A DNA stretch of 64,000 nt from NCBI RefSeq assembly GCF_046630445.1, contig NC_092336.1, forward strand, positions 504,447,001-504,511,000, read 5' to 3'. Both the position numbers and the translations under genes were made by a program. Below are positions 12,645-23,729 of the stretch, one piece after another (position 1 is the first letter of the stretch; each line of letters opens with the position of its first letter). The notes below the pieces were generated by a model that saw nothing but the letters and a program-made list of their open reading frames with translations, did no database searches and was not told where the DNA came from. The DNA comes from Rutidosis leptorrhynchoides (lineage: Eukaryota; Streptophyta; Magnoliopsida; Asterales; Asteraceae).

Positions 12645-14699
12645 TACCAGTATCATCCCTAGTATACTTAGTTTTATTTTTTGTAATTTGTAATTATTGA
12701 TACGTTTAATACTTTTGTTAATATTGTAATCATTTTTATAATTATCTAACTTTTATTCTTAGATTTTAATAATTTTTGAATGTGGGGTAATATACCAAAC
12801 TTCAAAAATATGTATATATGTTTGCAGTTTATCTTATGTACACAACAGGGTAAAACAACGCATTTTCAAAGACTGGCATTAAGTTCAGCAAAAGCAACTA
12901 ATTTTGACGACAAGATGCAAAATATATGTGAAATAACAACAAGACGGAATGAACAAATGATGTGCACCATTTATCATTCAGCAAACAAACGCCAATATAT
13001 TTGGAAACTTTGGTAAAAATTTAATCATTTTCACACAAATCACCCTCAATAATTTAAATTGTTACTGATTTCTTGCAAATGAGGGCATTGCAAGATCTTA
13101 AGTGTGGGAAGGGGTTAAATTCTTTCGGATTTTAAAATTTTTATCTTAAACACTTGGTTACCATTAAAAATACTAGTAAAGCAGTAGTTGTATTAGAATC
13201 TAGTGCTCTCTGATAAAAAAGAACAGCCCTAGTCTTATATACTAACTACCCAATTCTAGTAAAATTGTTCAAAATTTTCAATTAAATGAACTAAAAATCA
13301 TGTTTATACATATTTATGAACGATAAAACTAGGTTTTAACACCGAAATTATTGTTACCTCAAAAAAGACATAAATTGAGAAACAAACCAAAATGTTAAAA
13401 ATTCATTTAAAATGGAATAGAGGACGATAAAAAGGAAAATAAAAGCCAAGTGTGGGAAAATTTACCAAGTTATCTTAAACATATGTCACATATTTCTGTA
13501 ACAAATAACTGAAAATACTTTTGCTTTGGACTAAACTAAACTGTTTTACCCGATAAAAGAAAAGAAGAGATGGATCTACACGATGAATCAATTCCATCAT
13601 TAAAAGGAAGTAAAGTCTTCCGAAAAAGAAACGCGCTTCTTGATCTAGGTCATGAAGTTGTCGTCCAGACCAGCTGTAGGTTGACGAAAAATCTAGAAAA
13701 GTCATCTCTAAAATCAGCAGGAAATCCACGGACCTCAGCATCAAACAGGGTCGCCAGGTGGTCAGATTTATCCTAACCATGAGAAGGATTTATCTCGTAC
13801 AATGGGGAGGCATCGTGAAAATTAGCTTGATAAGACTAATGAATCAGATTCCCAGAAAGGATAATCTCCTTAAAGATTAAAAATCAGCTTTTAAGACTGA
13901 TATTACTCAATCCTAGAGATTGACGTTAAAGATTGAGAATTCAAACTCATGGAATTCAATGATATCTAAACTCGAGCTTGAACGAGAAAATATTTTGATC
14001 AAAATTACAAACCGATTTGTTTTCTGAAAACCCTATTTTCAATGCGTTCATTACCATTGAACGTAAAATCCTAGGAATTCACCTGGAATTCATTAGGTCA
14101 CCTGAACCAAATCGGGTGTCAACCGTAAGAACGGTGGTTGCATAGTGGTCAAAGACAGGACCTTGTGCCAGACCGAAAAATTATAAGGGTGAGCTTTACT
14201 ATTGCTCCTACCAAGGATAGTAATTGCGTCCGACACGTTATAGACCATAAATTAAAAGCATGTCAGGGGACATTGCCTTAACAGTTGCTTGTTCAACGCT
14301 TTCCTTTACAACCGGACGGTAGTTTATCGAAAGGTAATATACGGGACAAGTAAACTGGACGTGTTGCTTTCCAAATACAAGGTTAGCAAGTGGGTGACAC
14401 AAAACCGCAAGTTTTGAGCTAAAATTTTCAAATCTGAAACCTACCAAACCCACAAAAATATTTTGCAAACACCGGTAAAAGGTTATCCCGGAAAACTTAT
14501 CTAGGGTAAAAACTAGATTTAATTTTCAAAAGATCAAATGTTTTCATAAAGATCCAATTTCCTTAATGGATCTAAATTTTTATAGTCATGTGGGACTGTA
14601 AACCATATCGTTACTACCATTGTTTATACCGCCGTATAGAAATCACTGATGTACAAAGTGTGAAGAATAAAGAAGTGATTCTAGTATTTCAAGACGATA
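12645..14699 (+). other. Element A 3' spacer with repeated PPT-like motif
   Basis: About 2 kb with no supported gene; open frames at 12780-13016 and 13570-13776 are short and composition-driven. AAGTGTGGGAA-like strings occur at 13100 and 13445, echoing the true polypurine tract at 14723 and one just after pol at 8905. The remainder is AT-rich. Confidence 0.6.
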
Positions 14700-14737
14700 T
14701 TGCTTGAGGACAAGCAACGCTCAAGTGTGGGAATATT
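14700..14737 (+). other. Pre-LTR hairpin and polypurine tract of element A
   Basis: TTGCTTG-AGGA-CAAGCAA (14700-14717) is a perfect 7-bp hairpin with an AGGA loop. Twenty nucleotides later the LTR starts. AAGTGTGGGAA (14723-14733) is the plus-strand primer tract. The hairpin geometry matches that of the unrelated elements B-E and G in this window. Confidence 0.75.
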
Positions 14738-16722
14738 TGATAATGCTAAAAACGAACATATATTTCATAGCATTATTTCTCAAGAAAGACAAGCTTTTAG
14801 TTGCAATTGTTCTATTTACAAGTGATATTCGTTTAAATAATAAAAGGTGAAGACAAAAGACAGATTCGACGAATTGAAGACGCAAACGACCAAAAAGCTC
14901 AAAAGTACAAAAGACAATAAAAAAGGTTCCAATTATTGATAAGAAACGTCTCGAAATTACAAGAGTACAAGATTCAAAACGCAAAGTACAAGATATTAAA
15001 TTGTACGCAAGGACGTTCGAAAATCCGGAACCGGGACCAGAGTCAACTCTTAACGCTCGACGCAACGGACTAAAAATTACAAGTTAACTATGTATATAAA
15101 TATAATATAATATATAATTAATTATATTAATTATATATATATTATATTTATAAATAAAAACCGTCGGCAGAGAAAGACTCCAAAGGGACTGAGCTGTAAA
15201 TTCATTCTCCGCGACTCGCGGAGTTTGAAGAGGATTTCACCGCGAGTCGCGGAGCCCCAAAATGAAATTCTGCCTATAAAGCCAACCGAATTCTGATCGC
15301 AAAACATCATCTTTTTCTTCCTCATTCATACGTAAAATTTATATTTATATTTATAATTTATATTTTAATTTTAATTATAATTCTAATAATAAGGGTATGT
15401 TAGCGAATATTGTAAGGGTGTAAGTCGAAATTCTGTCCGTGTAACGCTACGCTATTTTTAATCATTGTAAGTTATGTTCAACCTTTTTACATTAATGTCT
15501 CGTAGCTAAGTTATTATTATGCTTATTTAAAACGAAGTAATCATGATGTTGGGCTAATTACTAAAATTGGGTAATTGGGCTTTGTACCATAATTGGGGTT
15601 TGGACAAAAGAACGACACTTGTGGAAATTAGACTATGGGCTATTAATGGGCTTTATATTTGTTTAACTAAATGAAAGTTTGTTAATGTTAATATAAAGAT
15701 TTACAATTGGGCGTCCCTATAAATTACCATATACACTCGATCGGACACGATGGGCGGGGTATTTATATGTACGAATAATCGTTCATTTAACCGGACACGG
15801 GAATGGATTAATAGCCACTAGAATAATTAAAACAGGGGTGAAATTACATTCAAGGGTAATTGGTGTAATTGCTAACAAAGTAGTAAAACCTTGGTTTACA
15901 CGCAGTTGATAACCTGGTGTATTCATTAAACAAAGTATTAAAACCTTGTTACAATTCGAATCCCCAATTAGTTGGAATATTTAACTTCGGGTATAAGGAT
16001 AATTTGACGAGGACACTCGCACCTTATATTTATGACTGATGGACTGTTATGGACAAAAACCAGACGGACATATTAAATAATCCAGGACAAAGGACAATTA
16101 ACCCATGGGCATAAAACTAAAATCAACACGTCAAACATCATGATTACGGAAGTTTAAATAAGCATAATTCTTTTATTTCATATTTAATTTCTTTTATTTT
16201 ATATTTAATTGCACTTCTAATTATCGCATTTTTATTGTTATTTTATTTAATTGCACTTTTAATTATCTTACTCTTTAATTATCGCAAGTTTATTTTATCG
16301 CGCTTTTATTATTCGTAATTTCATTATCGTTATTTACTTTACACTTTAAATTAAGTCTTTTATTTATTTAATATTTTACATTAGGTTTTAACTGCGACTA
16401 AAGTTTTAAAATCGACAAACCGGTCATTAAACGGTAAAAACCCCCCTTTATAATAATAATATTACTTATATATATATTTGTATTTTTATAAAAGTAAACT
16501 AATATAGCGTTGAGCTTTGTTTAAAGATTTCCCTGTGGAACGAACCGGACTTACTAAAAACTACACTACTTTACGATTAGGTACACTGCCTATAAGTGTT
16601 GTAGCAAGGTTTAAGTATATCCATTCTATAAATAAATAAATATCTTGTGTAAAATTGTATCGTATTTAATAGTTTTTCCTAGTAAAATATAAACTATTTC
16701 GTATACCTTAGCTTTGACATCA
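14738..16722 (+). repeat. Element A 3' LTR
   Basis: 1985 bp, TGATAATG…GACATCA, aligning with 1-1895 from position 14825. It repeats the palindrome pair (15207-15254) and the TATA box (15275). The following bases (16723 on) match element B's interior. Confidence 0.93.
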
Positions 16723-17204
16723 AAAACCCTCGAAATCAAAGTCATAGTTTAACACGTATCCGTGTCAGACCCTTTGGCATTTATTAGCTAAAATAACTTT
16801 TCAATCCCTTTTCAAAATAGACAGTTTTGTCACCATTCCAGCAAATCACATTCAATTGTTCATTCGAATAAGCCTTATAATAACAATTACCCCTTCATCA
16901 TTGTTACCAGGGAACCTTTCATGTTCCACCACATTAGCAGTAAATCTACCAACAACTTCATTGATCTTTGACCTTCTGAAAAATCCTTATACTCATAGAA
17001 ACCCTATCATGTACTCATCCACGTCTTGAAACGGTAATTGCCATACCAACTACCGGGAATTAGCAATCAGTATTTCAAATTTCGCAGCAATTCTACGCTA
17101 ACAGTTATATATATACATATAATGTCTATCTTCTAGATTTACATACTTCGAATGTGAAGTTTCTGAAAAACACCCCAAACTACGAAACTAGTTCTCCGAA
17201 ATTT

Positions 17205-17403
17205 GGAAAAATGCTGATGAAGCAGTAAAAACTGTAAATGACCTTAACAGTCAAAAGTTTGATGATAAAGAATAGTATGGTGATAAAGCTGAGAAAAGAG
17301 AATGTTTGGAACTGGAAAACGGATTGAGCAGACCATGAAGGAGGCTGTGGACAAATCACAAAGACGAAATCTACCTTCAAAGAATCCAAATGATTCAGTA
17401 TCT
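17205..17403 (+). pseudogene. Captured poly(A)-binding protein fragment in element B (RRM3 end to RRM4 start)
   Basis: The frame from 17210 reads ENADEAVKTVNDLNSQKF then DDKE-stop, the tail of RRM3 in cytoplasmic poly(A)-binding proteins. After a 1-bp loss near 17316 it continues RIEQTMKEAVDKSQ…NLPSKNPNDSVS, matching the linker and first strand of RRM4. Intact family members are about 600-660 residues, so this is about 65 codons. It lies in sense with element B. One in-frame stop and the frameshift make it non-functional as protein. Homologous fragments lie in C and D. Assignment rests on recalled family motifs, not a search. Confidence 0.8.
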
Positions 17404-18065
17404 GCTGAAGCCATTAACGAATACCTAGCTTCCGAATCTAAACCCTTGCGGACAATATTCTCCATCATCCTCTGATATTAGAAATTCTAAGATATCATCG
17501 TATATTTCATTATAAATATCCTCCATATTTCTGGAGATAATTCTATAATCATTTTTATCGGAAATCAATATTCTCCTTGCGATATCTGTGTTATATCATA
17601 AAAGAAACTATTTTAGTTTCTAAATTCTGAAACTTTCGAGTTTAAAATATGAACATTTTGAAGTGGTGTTGGGAGCTGAAGCATGAGTTAGTATAATATA
17701 ATGACACTTGATCAACGTGATTATATTACAGTAAGTCATGTTGAGTTTCTAATGAAACATGATGATTTATAGTCCATACCGTCATCATGTGCCATGTTAC
17801 ACTACGCTTACATTTTACCCAATCTCCAAACATATTAAGAACATATATTCTTGATAGTTCTATCTTTCCAGATATTCTAGTAATTTGTCAAATCAAGATC
17901 GTGCCATTACGATTATCTTCTCAGAACATTAACTATGTTCATCCAAAACTCCATACCTACGAATTCTGGACCATTATTCGCTTGACTTAAGGTCGGGAAG
18001 AGAAAACGAAAGCATGAAGCTCCGAAATATAATGAAGAATATAAGCCCGATAACAACCCCGAAAT

Positions 18066-18239
18066 TTACAAACCGTGTATATCAATGCGTATAGCAATAT
18101 AAAGACACGGGAGAATGAAAAACATTATAATCCCAAGGTAATGGTAGAAAAAAATAACTTCCTCTGGTGGTAGATGAAAAAGAAGAATGACAGATATGAA
18201 AGTTAGGAGTATATCAAGAATCAGAACTGTCTGAAGCAT
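18066..18239 (-). CDS. Antisense small ORF, two-helix membrane hairpin (copy in element B)
   Basis: 57 codons, ATG at 18239 and TAA at 18066, antisense to element B. A hydrophobic helix (about residues 4-21), a loop HLPPEE (22-27), a second hydrophobic helix (29-50) and a short polar tail ending HGL make a likely membrane hairpin. ILPCLYIA (42-49) is identical in the C and D copies. All three copies are exactly 57 codons with no indel and end in three different stops (TAA, TGA, TAG). By eye, identity is ~74% to D and ~65% to C. A TATAAATT box lies 83 nt upstream of the ATG (18315-18322). No known family is recognised, and a non-coding constraint on the same DNA remains possible. Confidence 0.65.
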   Translation of the reverse strand: MLQTVLILDILLTFISVILLFHLPPEEVIFFYHYLGIIMFFILPCLYIAIRIDIHGL

Positions 18240-18314
18240 TTCACAATTTGTTAGAAGTATGAAATAAGGAAGAAGATTATAGAAGTGGTGAAAATAAATG
18301 AAACGAAAGTGGTC

Positions 18315-18322
18315 AATTTATA
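18315..18322 (-). promoter_or_regulatory. TATA box of the antisense small ORF in element B
   Basis: TATAAATT on the minus strand, 83 nt before the ATG. The same box occurs at 83 nt in D and 81 nt in C, followed by a related CT-rich leader. Confidence 0.55.
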
Positions 18323-18640
18323 GCGAAATATCAGACATAGCAACCGAGGTAGATTACACATTCAATCAAAGGAAATCTTAATTTCCTTAATTACCGAAGA
18401 ATCAAATTTTATTACGAAGATTTTCTCCAAATTCCTTGAATTCCGGAAATCAACCGTGACTACGTCACCAGTTAAGGTGAACATGTATTTACTCATATTC
18501 ACTCTTTTATGATAACTTCTCTCATACGCTTCGAGTAATTGGATTGTTCTATCTATATTATTCAACGGTGATAAAACTCTATTTATCGACTCATATTCGT
18601 CATGAAAACATTTATATTGTTAGCCATGACGACCTCACTC

Positions 18641-18676
18641 AAATTTCGGGACGAAATTTCTTTAACGGGTAGGTAC
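18641..18676 (+). other. Pre-LTR hairpin and polypurine tract of element B
   Basis: AAATTTCGGGACGAAATTT (18641-18659) forms an 8-bp stem with a GGA loop. The LTR starts 17 nt later, after AACGGGTAGGTAC. Confidence 0.75.
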
Positions 18677-19761
18677 TGTGATGACCCAGAAAATTTCGAC
18701 TTATTCTGAACCAAATTCTCGATATAGTTTAATATTTCTGACACGATAAGCAAAGTCTGTTAAGCTGAATCTCAAAAATTTTGAACTATTCAATTACCCT
18801 TCGATTGTTCTCAACGATTCGCGAACAATTATATGTAAATAGATACATATACTATAACTTGAAAACGTAACAAAGTGTTGAGTATACGGTACTGTGCATT
18901 AAACTTGTTGGTTTGAATATCTGATTGATTTATTTAACTACTGAGTTAAAAGATTATGCCAATCGATTGAATTAAAAGATATTTATTGAGTCCCTTAAGA
19001 ATTATAATATTATTACGAGTTTCTGTTGTGAGGTCCACGTTGATTTGGGAAATCATTCATGTTTAATGGTATTCGGAATAAATGGTAAAGTGTTTGTTTA
19101 AATAACGTAATTTGGACACATACAATAATAAGGAATATTAACTGTTAGAATTAGATATATGAATAAATTGCGATATGTATTTTAAAACGTGTTTATAAAT
19201 ATTAAGAATAGATATTAACTTGGTTATGAAACGTTTGATAAATACTATTATATTAATTAATAACGAGACAATGATTTATAGAAGTAAATGACCAAAACAC
19301 TCGAAAGATTAAGATATACTTTGAGTGGTATAGTTTATTGATAATTTAAGACTATATTTTGACAAAGGTACGAGTCACGAAACGTAAAGTGATAGTTTTC
19401 TAAGCATATGAAAATGCGTTCGAGAAACCGGAACCGGGGCATAAGTCGAGTGACAACGTACGAGACATCAGAACGAAAATTTCAAGTCAACTATGCACGA
19501 GAATATAATATAATATATAATTAATTAATTTAAATTATATATATTATATATATTATATTTAATTATGTCGACAAGCAAAACAATAAAAAATTGTGAGCTG
19601 GATTTTGGGGTCATGCGATCGCATGAGAAATAGGCATAAAACCCATGCGATCGCATGGGGTGCTTTTTCAGAAAAGGTTCTATAAATTGCACGATTTCAA
19701 TGTTGTTTTTCTCACACTCTTAAAATTACTCTGTAAGTATTTATTTATATTATTTATATTA

Positions 19762-19804
<43 letters not shown>

Positions 19805-21504
19805 GATTAAAATTATTATTAATCTTATTATTATTATTAGTATTATTAATTAGTATTATACATAAAATACTACGACGAGGTTATGAGCGTGTCACCTTCA
19901 AAATGGGTTTTCGATCGGGATAGAGCTAAGGAAATTATGGGTAATGTTCGGGGGTATATTTATGAATCAAACCTAATGTTTATCATCTCCGTTACGTCTA
20001 CGTACTTTTCTGAAATATTGAATCACAATATTGATACGTAAGCATTTATATTTTATCTTTTATATACTAATAGTGTATCCATGTCTAGTGCTCGAGTATA
20101 TATATTTATACAAGCTTGTATGCTAAATTTCGTCGTTAAACAGTTTATAATGAATCACGAATTAAATACATATATTACTAGTAAAAGGTATATGATATAC
20201 ATGTTTTTGGAAAGCTGGCGAAAAATCAATAACTTTTCATTTAGAAATCGCGTAATTTCGATGAACGAGTCAAAAGTTATGGTCAACTGAATTATAATTG
20301 ACGTTAATTGGAATTGCTTTTGAATCTGCAATTAGTATTTAAACAACTTGTTTGTAAGATTGATTGGATTTTTGAATATTATCAACCGAGTAAATGAATC
20401 CTTAAATAAGGTACGTCTCGTTTTGTTGAACTATTGTCAAAATTGACTTTTGAAACGACTTTGGATAACTTTTGTATGTCGATCTCGAGCATTAGGATTG
20501 TGATACACTATGACCTGACCTAGCTTGATAAACATTTATTGACCAACATATGTTCTCTAGGTTGAGATCTACGGTTATTTGGTAATCCGAGTTTCGGTCA
20601 CATTTTGGTGAACGACTTTATATGCTGATAAAGTGAGTTTCATTTGCTCCCTTTTTAATTGTTTTTGTAATATATATTTTTAGGCTGAGAATACATGCAC
20701 TTTATTTTAAACGCAATTGATACAAGTACATACTAAATTCTACACCGAGTTTGAACCGAAAATCCCTTAGCTTTTGGTAACTAGTAACTGCCGGTTATAA
20801 GAACTGGTGGGCGCGAATAGTGGTATATGGATCCATAGGGCTTGACATCCCCGTCTGTTACCATTTATAGAAACCCTAGCCTGAACTATAAAACAGACGT
20901 ATGCTATTTGAGTTTAGTACATGTTGGTTTGCGTGTATTGTACATGTTGGTTGCATATATGTTAAAACAGGGGTACTTATTATATATACGTTAAGTTTAA
21001 TTACCAGGGTGCTCAATTTCGTAGAATATTTTGATAAACGTTTCTGGATGAAACAACTGAAATCTTGTGATCCACCTTTATATACAGATTATGCGCAACA
21101 TTAAAACTATGAACTCACCAACCTTTGTGTTGACACTTGTTAGCATGTTTATTCTCAGGTTCCCTAGAAGTCTTCCGCTGTTTGCTTATATGTTAGACAA
21201 GCTTTGTGCATGGAGTCTTACATGGCATATTTTTCAAAGAAACGTTGCATTCACCAAATCATCACCATGTATCTTATTTTGACTGCATTGTCAACGGAAG
21301 TACTATTGTAAACTATTATTTACGGTGATTGTCTATATGTAGAAATCATCAAATGTCGAAAACCTTTGATTTAAATATTCATTTATGGTGTGCCTTTTCA
21401 AAAGAATGCAATGTTTACAAAACGTATCATATAGAGGTCAAATACCTCGCAATGAAATCGATGAATGACTTGTTCGTCCATATGAATTTGGAGCGATCGT
21501 CACA
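18677..21504 (+). repeat. Element B 3' LTR
   Basis: 2828 bp with inverted ends TGTGATGA/TCGTCACA. It contains CATGCGATCGCATG twice (19612-19625 and 19644-19657, 32 nt between starts) and TATAAA at 19681, 23 nt after the second copy. An ATT microsatellite lies around 19755-19802. The first 200 bp are clearly related to the reverse complement of element C's LTR (39600-39802). Open frames inside it are simple-sequence artefacts. Confidence 0.85.
19612..19686 (+). promoter_or_regulatory. LTR promoter of element B: paired CpG palindromes plus TATA box
   Basis: Two identical 14-nt palindromes CATGCGATCGCATG and TATAAA at 19681. Their layout matches that of the sequence-unrelated A LTR. Confidence 0.65.
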
Positions 21505-23690
21505 GAGACCATAAGACCCATAAAAACACTAAGTGGTCAACATAACCAGATTACAACAAATCACGAGTTAAGACTCCAATCCCAACCTGATACCAAGAGA
21601 ACGATCCCCGGGATTTTACCAATCCCCCACCTAAGTCCAAAGGCTACAAGCCTATCCACCAAGCACAATCCCTCCTAAGAGTCTACTCTAGCAACTAGAT
21701 AGCTTCAAGCTAAATCTTCTGGTACCTATAAAAAGGTAAACAACGAGGGAGTAAGCAAAAGCTTAGTGAGTGCAATACTTATATGCATACATACATAACC
21801 TGCTTCCTTGCACAACCAACACAATTCCGTATACAAGCTAGTAAAGCAACCGCATACTAACACCAATCTGTATATAAGTTAGCATCACTGACGCAAATAA
21901 GCACAACCGAGTACAAGCTAGCATGTTAATTGTATAAATAAGAATATAACACGCTACACCACCAAAATACAACACACAACGCAAAAATGGTTAACCATTC
22001 CCAAATGTGCTAATCATCAAATGAATAGCACTAACAACTCGTGTACACGGCCAACAAAGGCACCTCCAGGATGACAACACCATGTACACCCAAATGTGGG
22101 CAACGAAAAGTGTGGTCTCAATTGGTAACACTTCCCGCATCCTCACAAGTGGCCAACAAAGAGTGGGCTTCAAGCAATCGCACTCACCACTTTCCCCCAA
22201 ATGCAATGTGGCCAACAAAGAGCGAGTCATTTTTAGAGACATCACTCACTATAATGCACCAAGTGGCCAACAAAGAGTAAAATCCTTTAAAATCGGATAG
22301 TACTCGCCACTAAACCCGCAAGCAAACAACTTATATACATGCACATATAAATACTCCACTCACCTTGGAATGCAAGCACATTCCATGTGTATATTACCAA
22401 TGCCACTGTATCCAAGCAATAAATCACCTATATAAATAAAGGCACACAACACATAAACACTTATTCTCTAAAAGAGAATCTAATACCAACATCCTCATCC
22501 AAGGGTTTCTACCTTGCTCACTAACACTCGCCCATTTAGAAATCTAAATGGACATCACTAAATTACCACTACGGGTGGTAATTCCAACATTCCAACAAGC
22601 ACAACTATACTTATGCTCTTGAACCTACAAAACCAACCCGAAAGTGCAACTTTACCTAAATTGCACTTAACCACCAAAACTAGTCAAGTTTGACCCATAA
22701 TCACCATTACTAGTGATTATGTCATAAAATCCCCAATTTAACACTTAACACGAATATTTGACTTTCAATTGACCAAGGTTAGGTTTAATCAAGTTAACCC
22801 ACTTTGACTAGTCAAATTACACCCAAAACACCCACAATCACCAACAACTAGTGATTGTGTTTCAAAGTCATCATTTGGCACCAAAAACCTAGTACACTTG
22901 ACCCATTTCAACACAAAATCCATTTTGACCCAAATTAGGGTTTATACCCAAAATTAAGTTAGTACAACACCAAAATTATTGGTACACAAGGTATCTAGTG
23001 TTTAAACCAACACATGCAAGACCCAAACTTTCAATTTCGTCAATTAAAACCCTAGGTCTCCTAAATTCAGGTTTACATACATGAATCACACCCAAAATAC
23101 CCAATTAAGCAAGAAGTGGGGTTTACAAACCCATCACTAACTCAAACCCTAAATTTCTATCAAGACCCAAGTAATCAAAATTGGAGTTAGGACTTACCAC
23201 CACTACTCAAATGTAGATAAGAACGAGAGGAACAACGTTTATTCTTGCAACTTTGATCGATTCGCACTTCTTCTCCTTGATTTGCCCTTTTCTCTCTCTA
23301 AAATGGAGTTTTCTCTTTCTAGAAGGGTGAGAGGTTAGAGATGAAGTGGATGAGGTGAAAGTGAGGATAAGGATTGAGTTTGGTCAGTTTTGTGGCCAAA
23401 AACCCGGCCACCACGCGAAAGGACCAATTTACCCATCATTAAACCCTTTAAAAACGTGACCAAAAAGTGCCGATATCAGGTCACCCACGGCGCGGCTCCT
23501 TCCACCCGCGGCGCGGCAACAAGTACAATTCAGGATCAGAAGGTTTTAATCACTCACCCCTTCAGTATCTGGCCTTATCCGCGGCGCGGCTCCTTCACAA
23601 AACCAATTTTTGTGTAAAATTTGAAAAATGCACAAGTGTTGGTAGACTTTTAGTGGCACTTTTCAGGTGCATAAAATTCAGGATGTTACA
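21505..23690 (-). repeat. Element E 3' LTR (lacks ~190 bp, displaced by element B)
   Basis: Aligns with 27379-29539. Contains a degenerate repeat built on GTGGCCAACAAAGAG (22049-22290) and GC-rich paired motifs at 23485-23495 and 23506-23516, with a third at 23579-23589. Confidence 0.85.
22049..22290 (-). repeat. Degenerate ~50-60-bp repeats in element E LTR
   Basis: GTGGCCAACAAAGAG or close variants occur about four times; the block is duplicated in the other LTR at ~27876-28120. Short open frames here come from the repeat. Confidence 0.6.
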
Positions 23691-23729
23691 ACTATCCCCT
23701 ACTTATAATGGATCACGTCCCCGTGATCC
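23691..23729 (-). other. Polypurine tract and pre-LTR hairpin of element E
   Basis: On the minus strand GGATCACGGGGACGTGATCC (23710-23729) forms an 8-bp stem with a GGGA loop. AAGTAGGGGATAG then leads to the LTR start, 19 nt from the hairpin. Confidence 0.72.

Larger units (their letters stand above)
1..16722 (+). mobile_element. Element A: Athila-type Ty3/gypsy LTR retrotransposon, nearly complete
   Basis: Two long direct repeats (1-1895 and 14738-16722) flank a ~12.8-kb interior. It opens with a tRNA-Asp-type primer site and carries gag, protease, RT, RNase H and integrase in that order, then long spacers and an extra ORF before the 3' LTR. This layout and the protease signature DLGAS fit the Athila branch of Ty3/gypsy. 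The LTRs start TGATAATG and end GACATCA. By eye they differ by about a dozen substitutions plus a few small indels over ~1.9 kb, so the insertion is young. The first ~87 bp of the 5' LTR lie outside the window, so the left target-site duplication cannot be seen. DNA to the right of 16722 belongs to element B, so A is nested in B. Confidence 0.93.
16723..21504 (+). mobile_element. Element B (3' part): gypsy-like, non-autonomous, interrupted by element A
   Basis: 16723-18676 is interior sequence homologous, in opposite orientation, to the interiors of C (39803-~41560) and D (47020-48930). 18677-21504 is the 3' LTR, TGTGATGA…TCGTCACA. No pol is present. The interior holds a broken poly(A)-binding protein fragment (sense) and an intact antisense small ORF. 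The sequence after the LTR (GAGACC from 21505) matches element E's other LTR at 27379, so B sits inside E's left LTR. GAGAC is the visible half of the target duplication. Confidence 0.8.

Noticed and set aside
12780..13016. 78-codon frame in element A's 3' spacer
   Set aside because: Begins inside a purine-tract-like repeat; no family resemblance.
17787..17990. 67-codon sense frame in B with partners in C (40494-40691) and D
   Set aside because: The DNA is homologous but the copies shift frame near the end and D has stops, unlike the antisense small ORF.
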